Source: Ruminococcaceae bacterium UBA6845
Lineage (GTDB): Bacteria; Bacillota; Clostridia; Oscillospirales; Acutalibacteraceae
Length of the DNA stretch: 64,000 bases
Direction of reading: 5' to 3'
NCBI GenBank assembly: GCA_002449395.1
Contig: DKDP01000038.1
Span: 1-64,000, forward strand
Part shown: piece by piece, positions 1 to 8,488 of the stretch
Position numbering within the stretch: the first letter of the stretch is position 1
Layout of the letters: every line of letters begins with the position of its first letter
Notes under the pieces: generated by a model
Told to the model about the DNA's origin: nothing
Seen by the model: the letters and a program-made list of their open reading frames with translations, nothing else
The model's database searches: none
Program-made: the position numbers and the translations under genes

Positions 1-30
1 AAGGAGTTTAAGTCTGATAAAACCTTACTC

Positions 31-186
31 CCTCAGTCGGCTTGCGCCGCCAGCTCCCCCGGAGGAGGAGCCCACGCTTAATTCAAGATTCATTAGACTT
101 TAGGAAAACCCCTCAGTCACGACACAAGGTCGTGACAGCTCCCCTAAAGGGGCGCCTATGTAAATTTCCTGCTGACTTTTCTTGCC
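31..186. repeat. Two copies of a CCTCAGTC...CAGCTCCCC hairpin repeat
   Basis: Two related units start at 31 and 111. Each has CCTCAGTC, a short hairpin, then CAGCTCCCC and a G-rich complement. In the second unit the hairpin is GTCACGAC/GTCGTGAC and the last part is CTCCCCTAAAGGGG. A 25-nt tail at 162-186 matches 9339-9363 at 22 of 25 positions, so the same dispersed family recurs in this window. I see no gene in 1-293; the stretch holds these repeats and then the dusB promoter. Confidence 0.6.
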
Positions 187-248
187 TCCCATACAGGGAT
201 GGTTAAAATAATTTTCCCTTTTCATATCCGATCATCACACATTTTATT

Positions 249-278
249 TTGACAACCGTACAATATTTATGGTAGAAT
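249..278 (+). promoter_or_regulatory. Sigma-A promoter of dusB
   Basis: TTGACA at 249-254 and TAGAAT at 273-278 are separated by 18 nt. The -10 ends only 15 nt before the dusB ATG, so the expected 5' leader is about 9 nt and holds just GGTGAT. Confidence 0.7.
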
Positions 279-293
279 AATTTCGGTGATTCA

Positions 294-1259
294 ATGAAAA
301 TCGGAAATCTTGAAATAAAGGGTCACGCCTGTCTCGCTCCGATGGCAGGTGTTGCCGACAGAGCCTTTCGTGAGCTTTGCAAAAGCTACGGTGCGGCATA
401 TGTTATCAGCGAAATGGTCAGCTCAAAGGGACTGACTATGCAGGACAAAAAGTCAAAGGAGCTGCTTTACCTCTCGGACGCCGAACGCCCGGCAGGCGCC
501 CAGATATTCGGCGACGATCCCGAGATTATGGCAAAGGCCGCCCTCAAGGCTATGGAGTTCTCCCCCGACTTTATCGACATCAATATGGGATGTCCCGCTC
601 CGAAAATTGCAGGCAACGGCGGAGGCTCGGCTCTTCTGAAAAATCCTGAGCTGATCGGTCGGATAGTCGAAGCCGTGGTTAACGTCTCCCCCGTCCCCGT
701 AACGGCAAAAATCAGAATCGGATGGGACGAAAACAGCATAAACGCCGTTGAGGTCGCAAAACGGATCGAAGCGGCAGGCGCCGACGCAATTACCGTACAC
801 GGCAGAACCAAGGTGCAGATGTATGCGCCGCCCGTGTCGCTTGAGGAAATCGCAAGGGTCAAGGAAGCGGTTTCAATTCCCGTTATAGGCAACGGAGACA
901 TAGTTGACGGAAAGAGTGCAAAAAGAATGCTTGACGAAACGGGCTGTGATTTTCTTATGGTCGGCAGAGGCGCTCTGGGAAATCCGTGGATATTTCAATG
1001 CATAAATGCATATCTTAACAACGAAACGGATTTTACCGAGCCGACGCTTGAAGAAAAAATGGACGTTATGCTTCGCCATATCGGAACGCTCTGCGACTAC
1101 AAGGGCGTTCGTATCGGTATGCGGGAAGCACGCAAACACGCCGCCTGGTACATCAAGGGCATACGTGGTGCCGCCTTGTTCAGGCAGGAAATCGGCAGTC
1201 TTTCGACTATGGATGAGCTGAAAGCGCTCGCAGAGAGGGTTGTTGAATCTCAGAGGTAA
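294..1259 (+). CDS. dusB: tRNA-dihydrouridine synthase (DusB type)
   Basis: A 321-residue FMN-dependent TIM-barrel enzyme that reduces uridine to dihydrouridine in the D-loop of tRNA, acting in the cytosol. The sequence shows the N-terminal APMAGV strand, the INMGCP motif with the catalytic cysteine at about residue 100, the HGRT phosphate-binding segment near 168, and GNGDI and MVGRGALGNPW in the second half, all typical of Dus proteins. Length is normal for the family. The ATG start follows a GGTGAT element within a very short leader. It is monocistronic as far as can be seen; the next gene is 380 bp away. The family assignment is secure. Choosing DusB rather than another Dus rests on overall resemblance. 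Confidence 0.93.
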   Translation: MKIGNLEIKGHACLAPMAGVADRAFRELCKSYGAAYVISEMVSSKGLTMQDKKSKELLYLSDAERPAGAQIFGDDPEIMAKAALKAMEFSPDFIDINMGCPAPKIAGNGGGSALLKNPELIGRIVEAVVNVSPVPVTAKIRIGWDENSINAVEVAKRIEAAGADAITVHGRTKVQMYAPPVSLEEIARVKEAVSIPVIGNGDIVDGKSAKRMLDETGCDFLMVGRGALGNPWIFQCINAYLNNETDFTEPTLEEKMDVMLRHIGTLCDYKGVRIGMREARKHAAWYIKGIRGAALFRQEIGSLSTMDELKALAERVVESQR

Positions 1260-1325
1260 AAATATCCAGTATTCACTGAATATTCATTGCGAAAATAAAA
1301 CAAAGAAAATTTTTTTAAAAATAAG

Positions 1326-1430
1326 TTTTCCACAGGTAAAGTTCAATCCCTTTACGGATTTTCCACAAAACAGGCTCAAAAGCCTTGAAAATGCGTCGAG
1401 TTTTCCACACTTTCCACCGAGTTTTCCACA
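1326..1430 (+). promoter_or_regulatory. Cluster of DnaA-box-like 9-mers
   Basis: The 9-mer TTTTCCACA occurs four times in the same orientation at 1326, 1359, 1401 and 1422, with a weaker CTTTCCACC at 1410. Spacings of 33, 42 and 21 nt are close to whole turns of DNA. The motif differs by one base from the DnaA consensus TTATCCACA. An AT-rich stretch (1500-1620) follows, before acpP. No gene is seen in 1260-1638. DnaA binding is inference; no dnaA or dnaN lies nearby. Confidence 0.5.
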
Positions 1431-1568
1431 ATGACAAGTAAAATCGCTTGTCGTAAAGTAAATCTGCTTTACAATTCCCTAAATATTCATTTTGCTTTTC
1501 GTTATACATTTTTTGCTTAATGAAGTCAAAAAAACAGCAAAATTAAGCAAATAAATGTAAAAAGTCTA

Positions 1569-1610
1569 TTGACAAAAGCATAAAATAACACTAATATCTT
1601 TTAGTGAGTA
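1569..1610 (+). promoter_or_regulatory. acpP promoter with an overlapping palindrome
   Basis: TTGACA at 1569-1574 and TAATAT at 1592-1597 are 17 nt apart. The -10 is embedded in the inverted repeat CACTAA-N6-TTAGTG, a possible operator. A fatty-acid regulator such as FapR would be a candidate, but its known consensus is not clearly present. Confidence 0.6.
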
Positions 1611-1638
1611 AAAATATCTTTATGGAGGAGTTATTTCA

Positions 1639-1875
1639 ATGTCATTATCAGTATTTGAAAAACTGCAAAAAATCATTTCGGAACAGCTTGAAATTGATGA
1701 GGACGATATTACACCCGACAGCGACATCATTGACGATCTCGGCGCAGACAGCCTTGATATTGTCGATCTCGTTATGAGCATCGAGGACGAATTTCAGGTT
1801 GAGGTTCCCGACGAGGCGGTCGAGCAGATCAGAACTGTCGATGACGCAGTCAAGTATATTGAGGATCACGAATAA
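1639..1875 (+). CDS. acpP: Acyl carrier protein
   Basis: A 78-residue acidic four-helix carrier protein. Its phosphopantetheine arm holds growing acyl chains during type II fatty acid synthesis in the cytosol. The attachment serine is Ser38 within GADSLD, followed by the usual helix-II residues IVDLVMSIE. Length is exactly that of bacterial ACPs. A strong GGAGGAG ribosome binding site precedes the ATG. It lies 21 bp upstream of proS and probably shares its transcript. No other fatty-acid genes are adjacent, so this is likely the housekeeping ACP, though an ACP dedicated to another pathway cannot be excluded. Confidence 0.95.
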   Translation: MSLSVFEKLQKIISEQLEIDEDDITPDSDIIDDLGADSLDIVDLVMSIEDEFQVEVPDEAVEQIRTVDDAVKYIEDHE

Positions 1876-1896
1876 AAAATAAAGGCGGTAATTAAA

Positions 1897-3333
1897 TTGG
1901 CACAGCAAAAAAAGATGGTTGAAGAAATCACGTCAATGGACGAGGATTTCGCAAAATGGTATACCGACGTTGTAAAAAAGGCTGAGCTTTGCGAGTATAC
2001 AAGCGTTAAGGGCTGTATGGTTATCAGACCCTACGGCTATGCAATATGGGAAAACATTCAGCACATTATGGACGGTATGTTCAAGGCAACGGGTCACGAG
2101 AATGTATGTATGCCTATGTTCATTCCCGAAAGCCTGCTTGAAAAGGAAAAGGATCACGTTGAGGGCTTCGCTCCCGAGGTTGCGTGGGTAACCCACGGCG
2201 GCAGCGAAAAGCTCGAGGAAAGGCTTTGCGTCAGACCGACCTCAGAGACCCTTTTCTGTGAGCACTATGCAAACATCGTCCATTCATACAGAGATCTTCC
2301 AAAGCTCTATAATCAGTGGGTAAGCGTTGTCCGCTGGGAAAAGACAACACGTCCGTTCCTGCGTACAAGAGAGTTCCTTTGGCAGGAGGGTCACACGATC
2401 CACGCAACAGCCGAGGAAGCTCAGGAAGAAACAATCCGTATGCTCAACGTCTATGCCGAGTTCTGCGAGAAATATCTTGCAATGCCCGTTGTAAAGGGCG
2501 TTAAGACCGAGAAAGAACGTTTTGCCGGAGCCGAGGATACATACACCATCGAGGCTCTTATGCACGACGGCAAGGCTCTTCAGAGCGGCACATCGCACTA
2601 TTTCGGCGACGGCTTTGCAAAGGCTTTCGATATTCAGTTCACAGGCAAGGACAACAAGCTCCATCACCCGTTCCAGACCTCGTGGGGCACGACAACCCGT
2701 CTCATCGGCGCTATCATTATGACCCACGGCGATGACAACGGACTTGTACTTCCCCCGGCAGTCGCTCCGATTCAGCTTGTTATTATCCCGATCGCTTCTC
2801 ATAAGGAGGGCGTTCTCGACAAGGCAAACGAACTCAAGAACAAGCTCGCAGGCGTTTGCAGAGTTAAGCTCGACGATTCCGACAACAGCGCAGGCTGGAA
2901 GTTTGCGGAATACGAGATGAAGGGCGTTCCGCTTCGTCTTGAGATCGGTCCCAAGGACATTGAAAACAACCGCTGTGTTGTGGTTCGCCGTGACAACGGT
3001 GAAAAGATCTTTGTTTCTCTCGATGAGCTTGAGACTAAGATCCCCGAACTGCTTGAGGCTGTCCGTGACGGACTTTATCAGAAGGCTGTCGACCGCAGAG
3101 CGGCTATGACATTCACCGCAAGGGATTATGCGGAGCTTAAGGACATCGCAGACAACAAGCCCGGATTCATCAAGGCTATGTGGTGCGGCGACCGTGAGTG
3201 TGAGGATAAGCTCAAGGATGAGCTCGGAATCACATCACGCTGTATCCCGTTCGAGCAGGAGCACCTCAGCGACACCTGCGTATGCTGCGGCAAGCCCGCA
3301 AAGCATATGCTCTACTGGGGCAAGGCGTATTAA
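1897..3333 (+). CDS. proS: Prolyl-tRNA synthetase, short archaeal/eukaryotic-like type
   Basis: A 478-residue class II aminoacyl-tRNA synthetase charging tRNA-Pro with proline. Motif 2 is visible as RWEKTTRPFLRTREFLWQEG around residues 145-165. RPTSET lies near 113, and the anticodon-binding domain follows from about 290. It lacks the editing insertion of the long bacterial type and ends in the GKAY-type C-terminus, with a paired-cysteine segment (CVCCG), as in the short form. The start is TTG at 1897, 6 nt after AAAGGCGG, and no in-frame ATG is better placed. It follows acpP by 21 bp and ends at a strong hairpin terminator. Confidence 0.95.
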   Translation: MAQQKKMVEEITSMDEDFAKWYTDVVKKAELCEYTSVKGCMVIRPYGYAIWENIQHIMDGMFKATGHENVCMPMFIPESLLEKEKDHVEGFAPEVAWVTHGGSEKLEERLCVRPTSETLFCEHYANIVHSYRDLPKLYNQWVSVVRWEKTTRPFLRTREFLWQEGHTIHATAEEAQEETIRMLNVYAEFCEKYLAMPVVKGVKTEKERFAGAEDTYTIEALMHDGKALQSGTSHYFGDGFAKAFDIQFTGKDNKLHHPFQTSWGTTTRLIGAIIMTHGDDNGLVLPPAVAPIQLVIIPIASHKEGVLDKANELKNKLAGVCRVKLDDSDNSAGWKFAEYEMKGVPLRLEIGPKDIENNRCVVVRRDNGEKIFVSLDELETKIPELLEAVRDGLYQKAVDRRAAMTFTARDYAELKDIADNKPGFIKAMWCGDRECEDKLKDELGITSRCIPFEQEHLSDTCVCCGKPAKHMLYWGKAY

Positions 3334-3344
3334 TTAAAAGCAAT

Positions 3345-3386
3345 AAAAGCTGTGGCAGAATGAAATTCATTTTGTCACGGCTTTTT
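3345..3386 (+). terminator. Intrinsic terminator after proS
   Basis: AAAAGCTGTGGCAGAATGA pairs with TCATTTTGTCACGGCTTTT across a 3-nt loop, allowing G-T pairs, and runs into T residues. Confidence 0.75.
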
Positions 3387-3535
3387 CATTTATAGGGCAT
3401 ATTATGTGCCGAAAAGGACTAAATAATTACCCAAATGTAAATTTTTTACAAACAAGGGAAAATGTCTTTATTTTTTTGCCGTAATATGATATTATCAATA
3501 ATAACAGCAAAGATTTATATAAAGAAACGGGGAAA

Positions 3536-5302
3536 ATGAGTTTGTATTATCGCAATAAATTTATTGCCGCATTGCTCACCGTTGTTATAACTCTGTCGTC
3601 AATGCCGTTTATGGCAAAGGCGGAGAAGAAAGCGTCGGGAACATACCAATGCGACTGGTTTGACGAAAGCCTGTATTATCCGTATGATTACGATGACAGC
3701 TGGTTTTCGGGCGATTCTTATGAATATAATCATAAACTTGCACTGCTCGCTCTCAATATTTCAATGGCGTCCTTTAATTCTTTCAACAAGGACGACCGAA
3801 GCGAAAATATAAGGGCGATGCTCGAAAACTGCGGATTCAAGACAAAAGCATACGGCTATGAGACCGAGGGCTATGACACCGCCGCCGTGGAAATGGCAAG
3901 AAAGACGGTCACGGAAAACGGCGAGAGCTGTACCGTTGTTATTGCCGCAGTAAGAAGCGGAAACTACGGTATGGAATGGGGCGGAAATATGCGTATCGGC
4001 TCGGGTGAAAATCATCTGGGATTTGATATTGCAAAGGAGACTGTTCTCAACTATATCAACGATTATTTTGCCGACGAGAATATATCCGGCAGAGTAAAGC
4101 TGCTTATTCCGGGATACAGCCGAGGCGGTTCGATAGCGAATCTTATCGGCGCAGAGCTGGACGACGGCAGCTACCGGGACAGCCTGAAGAGAGCCGACAG
4201 TATAAAAAATACCGACCTTGCAAAAAACGATATTTACGTCTACACCTTTGAGGCTCCGCAGTGCACCAAAAATAGCGGTGCGGACGGGAAAATGTACGGC
4301 AATATTATCAACATAATGAACCCGAACGACTATGTTCCGAAATTCGTTATGAAAGACTGGGGATTCAGCCGCTACGGAGTTGAATACTATCTTCCCTCGG
4401 CGGAGAATTGCGCAAATTATTCGTCGTATTATGAGAATGTATGCAAAACGTTTGACACGCTGATGGAGGATACCGATAAAAAATCGGATTCCAATTTTTA
4501 CAACGAAGAGGATTCACGTTCCGTCGGCGCAATGTTTGACTCGCTGATGTCAAAGCTGGCTGATTCGGTCTTTAAAAATCAGCAGTATTACGCAGAGAAT
4601 TTTGAGGACGGCTTGGTTTTTATTGCGGGACAGTATATCGGTAAAAAGCTCAATGCGGGCAATGCAATGAAAACCCTCGGCGTGATCATCGCCGCAGTTG
4701 CTCTCGGAATTATTCCGACAAATATGGATACGATCAAGAGCGACGGATTCAGGGCTTACCTTGCCTCCCGTATTGCCGAGAGTGACGCAAGCAGTAATCT
4801 AACAAAGCCGCAGATTCAGGGCATTATTGATGTGGTGATCGCTCTGCTTGAATTTGCAAAGGAGAACCGTTCCGATGTAAAGGCTCTGCTCGGTCAGCTG
4901 AATACGGTTCTCAATGTTCATCAGCCGTATGTTACGCTTTCGTGGATGCGCTCAATAGGTCAAGACGATATGCTGAAAATTAACGGAGAGGCAGAAAAAC
5001 CGCTTCACGTTTCTTTCAACAGGATTGACCTCAGATATAAGGCGAACGCACGTATCACCGCCGACTACGACAGCAGTCTCGGCTCTCTTCACTGGAACTC
5101 CGATTCGGATAACGTTGTTTCGGTCGATGAGGACGGATTTATCACCGCTAAGGGCGACGGCGACGCAATAATCACCGTGGAACTGCGCTCTGAGGACGGC
5201 AAACTGATTGACTCGGAAAGAGTGAGGGTGACGGTGCATATGAACACACTGGAAGCCTTTGTTACAACCGTAAAAAATATTTTCGGAAAGGCGGCGGCAT
5301 AA
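3536..5302 (+). CDS. Secreted lipase-like alpha/beta hydrolase with Ig-like C-terminal domain
   Basis: A 588-residue exported protein. Residues 1-29 form a signal peptide (basic start, hydrophobic core, AKA cleavage site). The middle region resembles lipase/Mbeg1-type alpha/beta hydrolases: the nucleophile elbow is GYSRGG near residue 199, followed by a helix and a loop with PNDYVP. Residues about 500-575 form a bacterial Ig-like (Big_2) domain with VDEDGFITAKGDGDAIITV. The protein ends in a short amphipathic helix (FVTTVKNIFG), a feature shared with other exported proteins in this window. Substrate is unknown. The small membrane protein gene begins one base after its stop codon, so the two are probably cotranscribed. 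Confidence 0.75.
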   Translation: MSLYYRNKFIAALLTVVITLSSMPFMAKAEKKASGTYQCDWFDESLYYPYDYDDSWFSGDSYEYNHKLALLALNISMASFNSFNKDDRSENIRAMLENCGFKTKAYGYETEGYDTAAVEMARKTVTENGESCTVVIAAVRSGNYGMEWGGNMRIGSGENHLGFDIAKETVLNYINDYFADENISGRVKLLIPGYSRGGSIANLIGAELDDGSYRDSLKRADSIKNTDLAKNDIYVYTFEAPQCTKNSGADGKMYGNIINIMNPNDYVPKFVMKDWGFSRYGVEYYLPSAENCANYSSYYENVCKTFDTLMEDTDKKSDSNFYNEEDSRSVGAMFDSLMSKLADSVFKNQQYYAENFEDGLVFIAGQYIGKKLNAGNAMKTLGVIIAAVALGIIPTNMDTIKSDGFRAYLASRIAESDASSNLTKPQIQGIIDVVIALLEFAKENRSDVKALLGQLNTVLNVHQPYVTLSWMRSIGQDDMLKINGEAEKPLHVSFNRIDLRYKANARITADYDSSLGSLHWNSDSDNVVSVDEDGFITAKGDGDAIITVELRSEDGKLIDSERVRVTVHMNTLEAFVTTVKNIFGKAAA

Positions 5303-5470
5303 ATGAGCCGATATTTTGTCTTGATTTTCCTGATCCTCGGTATTGGGGTAGGCGCAATCCTGTCACTTGTTACCGACGTGAACATCTTTGTTAATATGAT
5401 CGTCGGCGCCCTTGCAGGTGCGGCGGTAGGCTATTTCCTTAAGGTGAGAACCGAAAAGAAAGATAATTGA
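5303..5470 (+). CDS. Small two-helix membrane protein
   Basis: A 55-residue ORF starts with ATG directly after the TAA of the lipase-like gene and ends at TGA 5468-5470. Two hydrophobic segments (about residues 4-21 and 27-46) are followed by a basic, hydrophilic tail. The second segment is rich in Gly and Ala (GALAGAAVGYF). I recognise no family. The tight spacing to the upstream gene and the terminator 10 bp downstream support it as a real gene. Confidence 0.6.
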   Translation: MSRYFVLIFLILGIGVGAILSLVTDVNIFVNMIVGALAGAAVGYFLKVRTEKKDN

Positions 5471-5480
5471 ACAAAAATTA

Positions 5481-5508
5481 ATCGGGTTGCAAGCGCAGCC
5501 CGATTTTA
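5481..5508. terminator. Shared terminator between convergent genes
   Basis: ATCGGGTTGC pairs with GCAGCCCGAT across a 4-nt loop, followed by TTTTAT on the plus strand. It lies between the small membrane protein gene and the 3' end of murC and may serve both directions. Confidence 0.7.
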
Positions 5509-5524
5509 TATTTATATCTATGAT

Positions 5525-6904
5525 TTATTTGTTCTCTTCAAGGCGCTTGATCATCAGCTTTGCCGCCTTGTAGATATCGCCGCAGCCGAGAGTGATGACA
5601 AGATCGCCGCTCTGTGCGTGGTCGAGGACATAGTCCGCAACCTCGTCAAACGTGTTGAACCATACGCTTCCGGGTATCTTTGCCGCAAGCTGTGAGGTGT
5701 AAACTCCCTCGGTGTTGACTTCACGTGAGCCCATTATCTCCGTCATAACGCACTCGTCGGGAATCTGAAGAACCTCGGCGAAATCATCCATCAGCTTTTT
5801 CGTTCTTGAATAGGTGAACGGCTGGAATACCGCCCAGACCTTTCTGTATTTCATCTGCATCGCCGCCTCGAGCGTAACTCTGAGCTCTGCGGGGTGGTGA
5901 GCATAGTCGTCGGCGAATGTGATACCGTTCAGCTTTGCAAGTATCTCAAATCTGCGGCAGGCTCCGCCGAACTGCTCGAGCGAGGCAATCGCTTCACTGA
6001 ACGGGATTCCGCAGTAATCCGCCGCCGCAAGAGCGGCAAGGGCATTGGATACATTGTGCCTGCCCGGAACCTTGAGCTTTACACTGCCGATCTTTTCACC
6101 CTTTTTGTAGGCGTCGAAGTGAGCAAATGCGTTCACCATTTCAATATTGTCGGCATAGTAATCATTGGATTTATCAATACCGAAAGTGATCATATCCTTG
6201 CCGCCGATTCCGTCAATCGCCTTGAGCGTATTGGCGTCATCGCCGTTATAAATTACCGCCTTATTTGCCATTTCGGCAAAGGTGTGGAATGATTTTATAA
6301 TATTTTCAATATTCTTGAAATATTCGAGGTGATCGGCGTCAACGTTGAGGATAATCGCAATGTCGGGGTCGAGCTTAAGAAAATGATCCTTAAACTCACA
6401 GGATTCGCAGACCATATTCTGAGTGTTTCCGACTCTGCCGTGGCTGTGGATGAGCGGGAGCTCGCCGCCGATAACCGCCGACGGATCCTTGCCGCACTGG
6501 ATCATTATCTGCGTAAGCATTGACGAAACCGTTGTTTTGCCGTGGGTTCCGCACACGCAGTAGCAGTCGGAATAAAGCCTTGTGATTGCGCCGAGAAGAT
6601 CGGCACGTTCAACGGTCGGGATCGAAGAATTTTTCGCCGCAACAAGCTCCGGGTTGTCCGGCAGAATCGCCGCCGTGTACACAATCAGCTCTGCGCCCTC
6701 GATATTTTCGGCTTTCTGACCGAGTGTGACGGGGATTCCGAGACTGCGCACCCTTGCAAGAGTGTCCGTTTCATTATTATCCGAGCCCGAGAGCTCATAG
6801 CCCTCTTTATGAAGTATTTCGGCAAGCGGACACATACCCGATCCGCCGATACCGATAAAGTGGATTCTTTTTACTTTTTTAAGCAATTCATCTATTTCAA
6901 ACAA
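5525..6904 (-). CDS. murC: UDP-N-acetylmuramate--L-alanine ligase
   Basis: A Mur ligase of about 459 residues that adds L-alanine to UDP-MurNAc, the first peptide step of peptidoglycan precursor synthesis in the cytosol. The N-terminal domain shows GIGGSGM, the central domain has the P-loop GTHGKTT, and NVDADHLEYF and the C-terminal QPFTYSRT follow. An in-frame ATG at 6913 sits directly against the AGGGAG ribosome binding site (6914-6919) with no spacer, so translation more likely begins at TTG 6904, 9 nt from it. The gene is alone, divergent from dpaAB, and not in a mur/fts cluster. Confidence 0.95.
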   Translation of the reverse strand: MFEIDELLKKVKRIHFIGIGGSGMCPLAEILHKEGYELSGSDNNETDTLARVRSLGIPVTLGQKAENIEGAELIVYTAAILPDNPELVAAKNSSIPTVERADLLGAITRLYSDCYCVCGTHGKTTVSSMLTQIMIQCGKDPSAVIGGELPLIHSHGRVGNTQNMVCESCEFKDHFLKLDPDIAIILNVDADHLEYFKNIENIIKSFHTFAEMANKAVIYNGDDANTLKAIDGIGGKDMITFGIDKSNDYYADNIEMVNAFAHFDAYKKGEKIGSVKLKVPGRHNVSNALAALAAADYCGIPFSEAIASLEQFGGACRRFEILAKLNGITFADDYAHHPAELRVTLEAAMQMKYRKVWAVFQPFTYSRTKKLMDDFAEVLQIPDECVMTEIMGSREVNTEGVYTSQLAAKIPGSVWFNTFDEVADYVLDHAQSGDLVITLGCGDIYKAAKLMIKRLEENK

Positions 6905-6990
6905 GACAATCATCTCCCTGATGTTTATTTACCTATTACATTATAAGGCAAATCGTATGAAAAATAAATAGCAAAATGAAATATTTTCGC

Positions 6991-7017
6991 ACCCGCACAG
7001 GATTTTGTCATATGATA
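6991..7017 (+). promoter_or_regulatory. Possible sigma-K promoter for dpaAB
   Basis: AC at 6991-6992, 16 nt, then CATATGATA at 7009-7017 fits the sigma-K pattern AC-N16/17-CATANNNTA. The equivalent operon of Bacillus subtilis (spoVF) is transcribed by sigma-K in the mother cell, which supports the reading. The motif is short, so chance occurrence is possible. Confidence 0.45.
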
Positions 7018-7034
7018 CAGTGGAGGTAATAAAA

Positions 7035-7838
7035 ATGCAGGCAGAAAAATTTTTACTGATCGGAAATGACAAAAAGATGCAGGCTTGCCAGAAAAGGCTT
7101 GCCGAAAGAGGCTACACGGCGTCCTGCTGTGAAGCGGATGAGGTGGAAAGGAACGTTGTCTTTTATCCGAATATTATTTTGCCGCTGCCCACGCTCGCAA
7201 ACGGCGTAATCTCGGGGACAGGACTTTCTGCCGAGGAATTTTTTCACCTGACCGGTGAGAAGCAAAGAATTTTCTACGGTAATCTTACCGAAAATCCGTT
7301 CGGCGGCAGAGGGATCAGCTATTATAACGAGAGCTTTCTTGTGAAAAATTCAAGGCTCACGGCTCAGGGCACGCTCAGAATAATACTCGAAAATATTGAC
7401 AGGGATTTATATTCTATGAACGCCGCCGTGCTCGGCTACGGCAGGTGCGGCAGTGCGATATGCAAATCCTTGCAGGCGAACGGCGCACGGGTTGTCTCGG
7501 TGTCGAGAAATTCGCATTCCGCCGCATTGGCTCGGAATGAAAGGCTGATTCCGATGACCTATGACGAGTTTTTCGGAAAAATACGTGATTTTGATATAAT
7601 TGTCAACACCGTGCCGTACAACATATTGGGCAGGAGCGCTATGGAACGCCTGACATCGAAAAATCTGTATGTCGAGATTGCGTCAAAGCCGTACGGATTC
7701 AATATAAACGAAACTGATAAATACAATTTCAGATACATTCTTGCCGAAAGTTTGCCGGGACGTTTTACACCGACAAGCGCAGGCGCAAATATCGCCGATA
7801 CGGTCATTGAATTGATAAAGGAGGGTAAGAATGAATAA
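7035..7838 (+). CDS. dpaA: Dipicolinate synthase subunit A
   Basis: A 267-residue NAD(P)-binding subunit that, with DpaB, makes dipicolinic acid from the dihydrodipicolinate branch of lysine synthesis in the mother cell. Dipicolinate fills the spore core. The N-terminal third resembles DpaA proteins, and the second half has a Rossmann motif (AVLGYGRCGSAI near residue 138) followed by VVSVSRNS and DIIVNTVP. The ATG at 7035 follows GGAGGT; an in-frame ATG at 7005 lies upstream of that site and overlaps the likely promoter. It overlaps dpaB by 8 bp, showing translational coupling. Together with cotJ this marks the organism as a spore former. Confidence 0.92.
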   Translation: MQAEKFLLIGNDKKMQACQKRLAERGYTASCCEADEVERNVVFYPNIILPLPTLANGVISGTGLSAEEFFHLTGEKQRIFYGNLTENPFGGRGISYYNESFLVKNSRLTAQGTLRIILENIDRDLYSMNAAVLGYGRCGSAICKSLQANGARVVSVSRNSHSAALARNERLIPMTYDEFFGKIRDFDIIVNTVPYNILGRSAMERLTSKNLYVEIASKPYGFNINETDKYNFRYILAESLPGRFTPTSAGANIADTVIELIKEGKNE

Positions 7839-8409
7839 GGTTGTGGGCTTTGCCCTTTGCGGATCTTTCTGCACATTCAGCGATGTTATACCGCAGATTG
7901 AAATGCTCAGAAAGCTGAATTACGATATAGTGCCGATAATGTCGGGGATAGCCTATGAAACCGACACGAGATTCGGCAGGGCGGAAGAAATAAGGAACAG
8001 GATTGAGACAATATGCAAACACGAGATATTGCACACCATACCCGAGGTTGAACCGATAGGGCCGAAAAAAATGCTCGATGTGCTTGTCATTGCTCCGTGC
8101 ACGGGGAACACGGCTGCAAAGCTCGCCAACGGGATAACCGATACCTCGGTGACAATGGCGGCAAAATCTCATCTCAGAAACGGCAGACCCGTCGTCATAG
8201 CCGTTTCAACCAATGACGGATTTGCCGGGGCGGCGAAGAACATAGGGAGCCTGCTTAACTATAAAAATATTTATCTTGTCCCGTTCAGACAGGACGATCA
8301 CGAAAAGAAGCCACGTTCGCTTGTTGCTGATTTCTCACTCATACCGGAAGCGGTGGAGGCGGCGCTTAAGGGGGAACAGCTTCAGCCGATCGCCAAGGAT
8401 CCTAAATAA
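7831..8409 (+). CDS. dpaB: Dipicolinate synthase subunit B (flavoprotein)
   Basis: A 192-residue flavoprotein-fold subunit of dipicolinate synthase, partner of DpaA. Visible features are the N-terminal GFALCGSFCTF strand-loop, APCTGNTAAKLANGITDTSVTMAAKSHLR in the middle, and a C-terminal segment with VPFRQDD. Length matches SpoVFB-type proteins. The start overlaps the dpaA stop by 8 bp and uses a GGAGG site inside dpaA. The 16-bp inverted repeat just downstream probably ends the transcript. Confidence 0.93.
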   Translation: MNKVVGFALCGSFCTFSDVIPQIEMLRKLNYDIVPIMSGIAYETDTRFGRAEEIRNRIETICKHEILHTIPEVEPIGPKKMLDVLVIAPCTGNTAAKLANGITDTSVTMAAKSHLRNGRPVVIAVSTNDGFAGAAKNIGSLLNYKNIYLVPFRQDDHEKKPRSLVADFSLIPEAVEAALKGEQLQPIAKDPK

Positions 8410-8412
8410 ATG

Positions 8413-8455
8413 TTAAGGCAATACCGCACAAGCAGAAGCTGCGGTATTGCCTTAA
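8413..8455. terminator. Perfect 16-bp inverted repeat after dpaB
   Basis: TTAAGGCAATACCGCA and TGCGGTATTGCCTTAA are perfect complements across an 11-nt loop. There is no clear T-run, so it may be a dispersed repeat as well as a terminator: GGCAATACCGCACAA recurs at about 25373-25387 without its partner arm. Confidence 0.55.
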
Positions 8456-8488
8456 TTCGACTTTCTTCGGATGTAAAAAAGCCAAGCA

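Noticed and set aside
1260..1638. The chromosomal replication origin
   Set aside because: DnaA-like boxes are present but no dnaA, dnaN or recF is nearby, and only one strand carries the boxes. Kept as a DnaA-box cluster only.
6905..6913. ATG 6913 as the murC start
   Set aside because: It touches the ribosome binding site with no spacer; TTG 6904 has a 9-nt spacer. The same trap occurs at 40918, where TTG 40927 is preferred.
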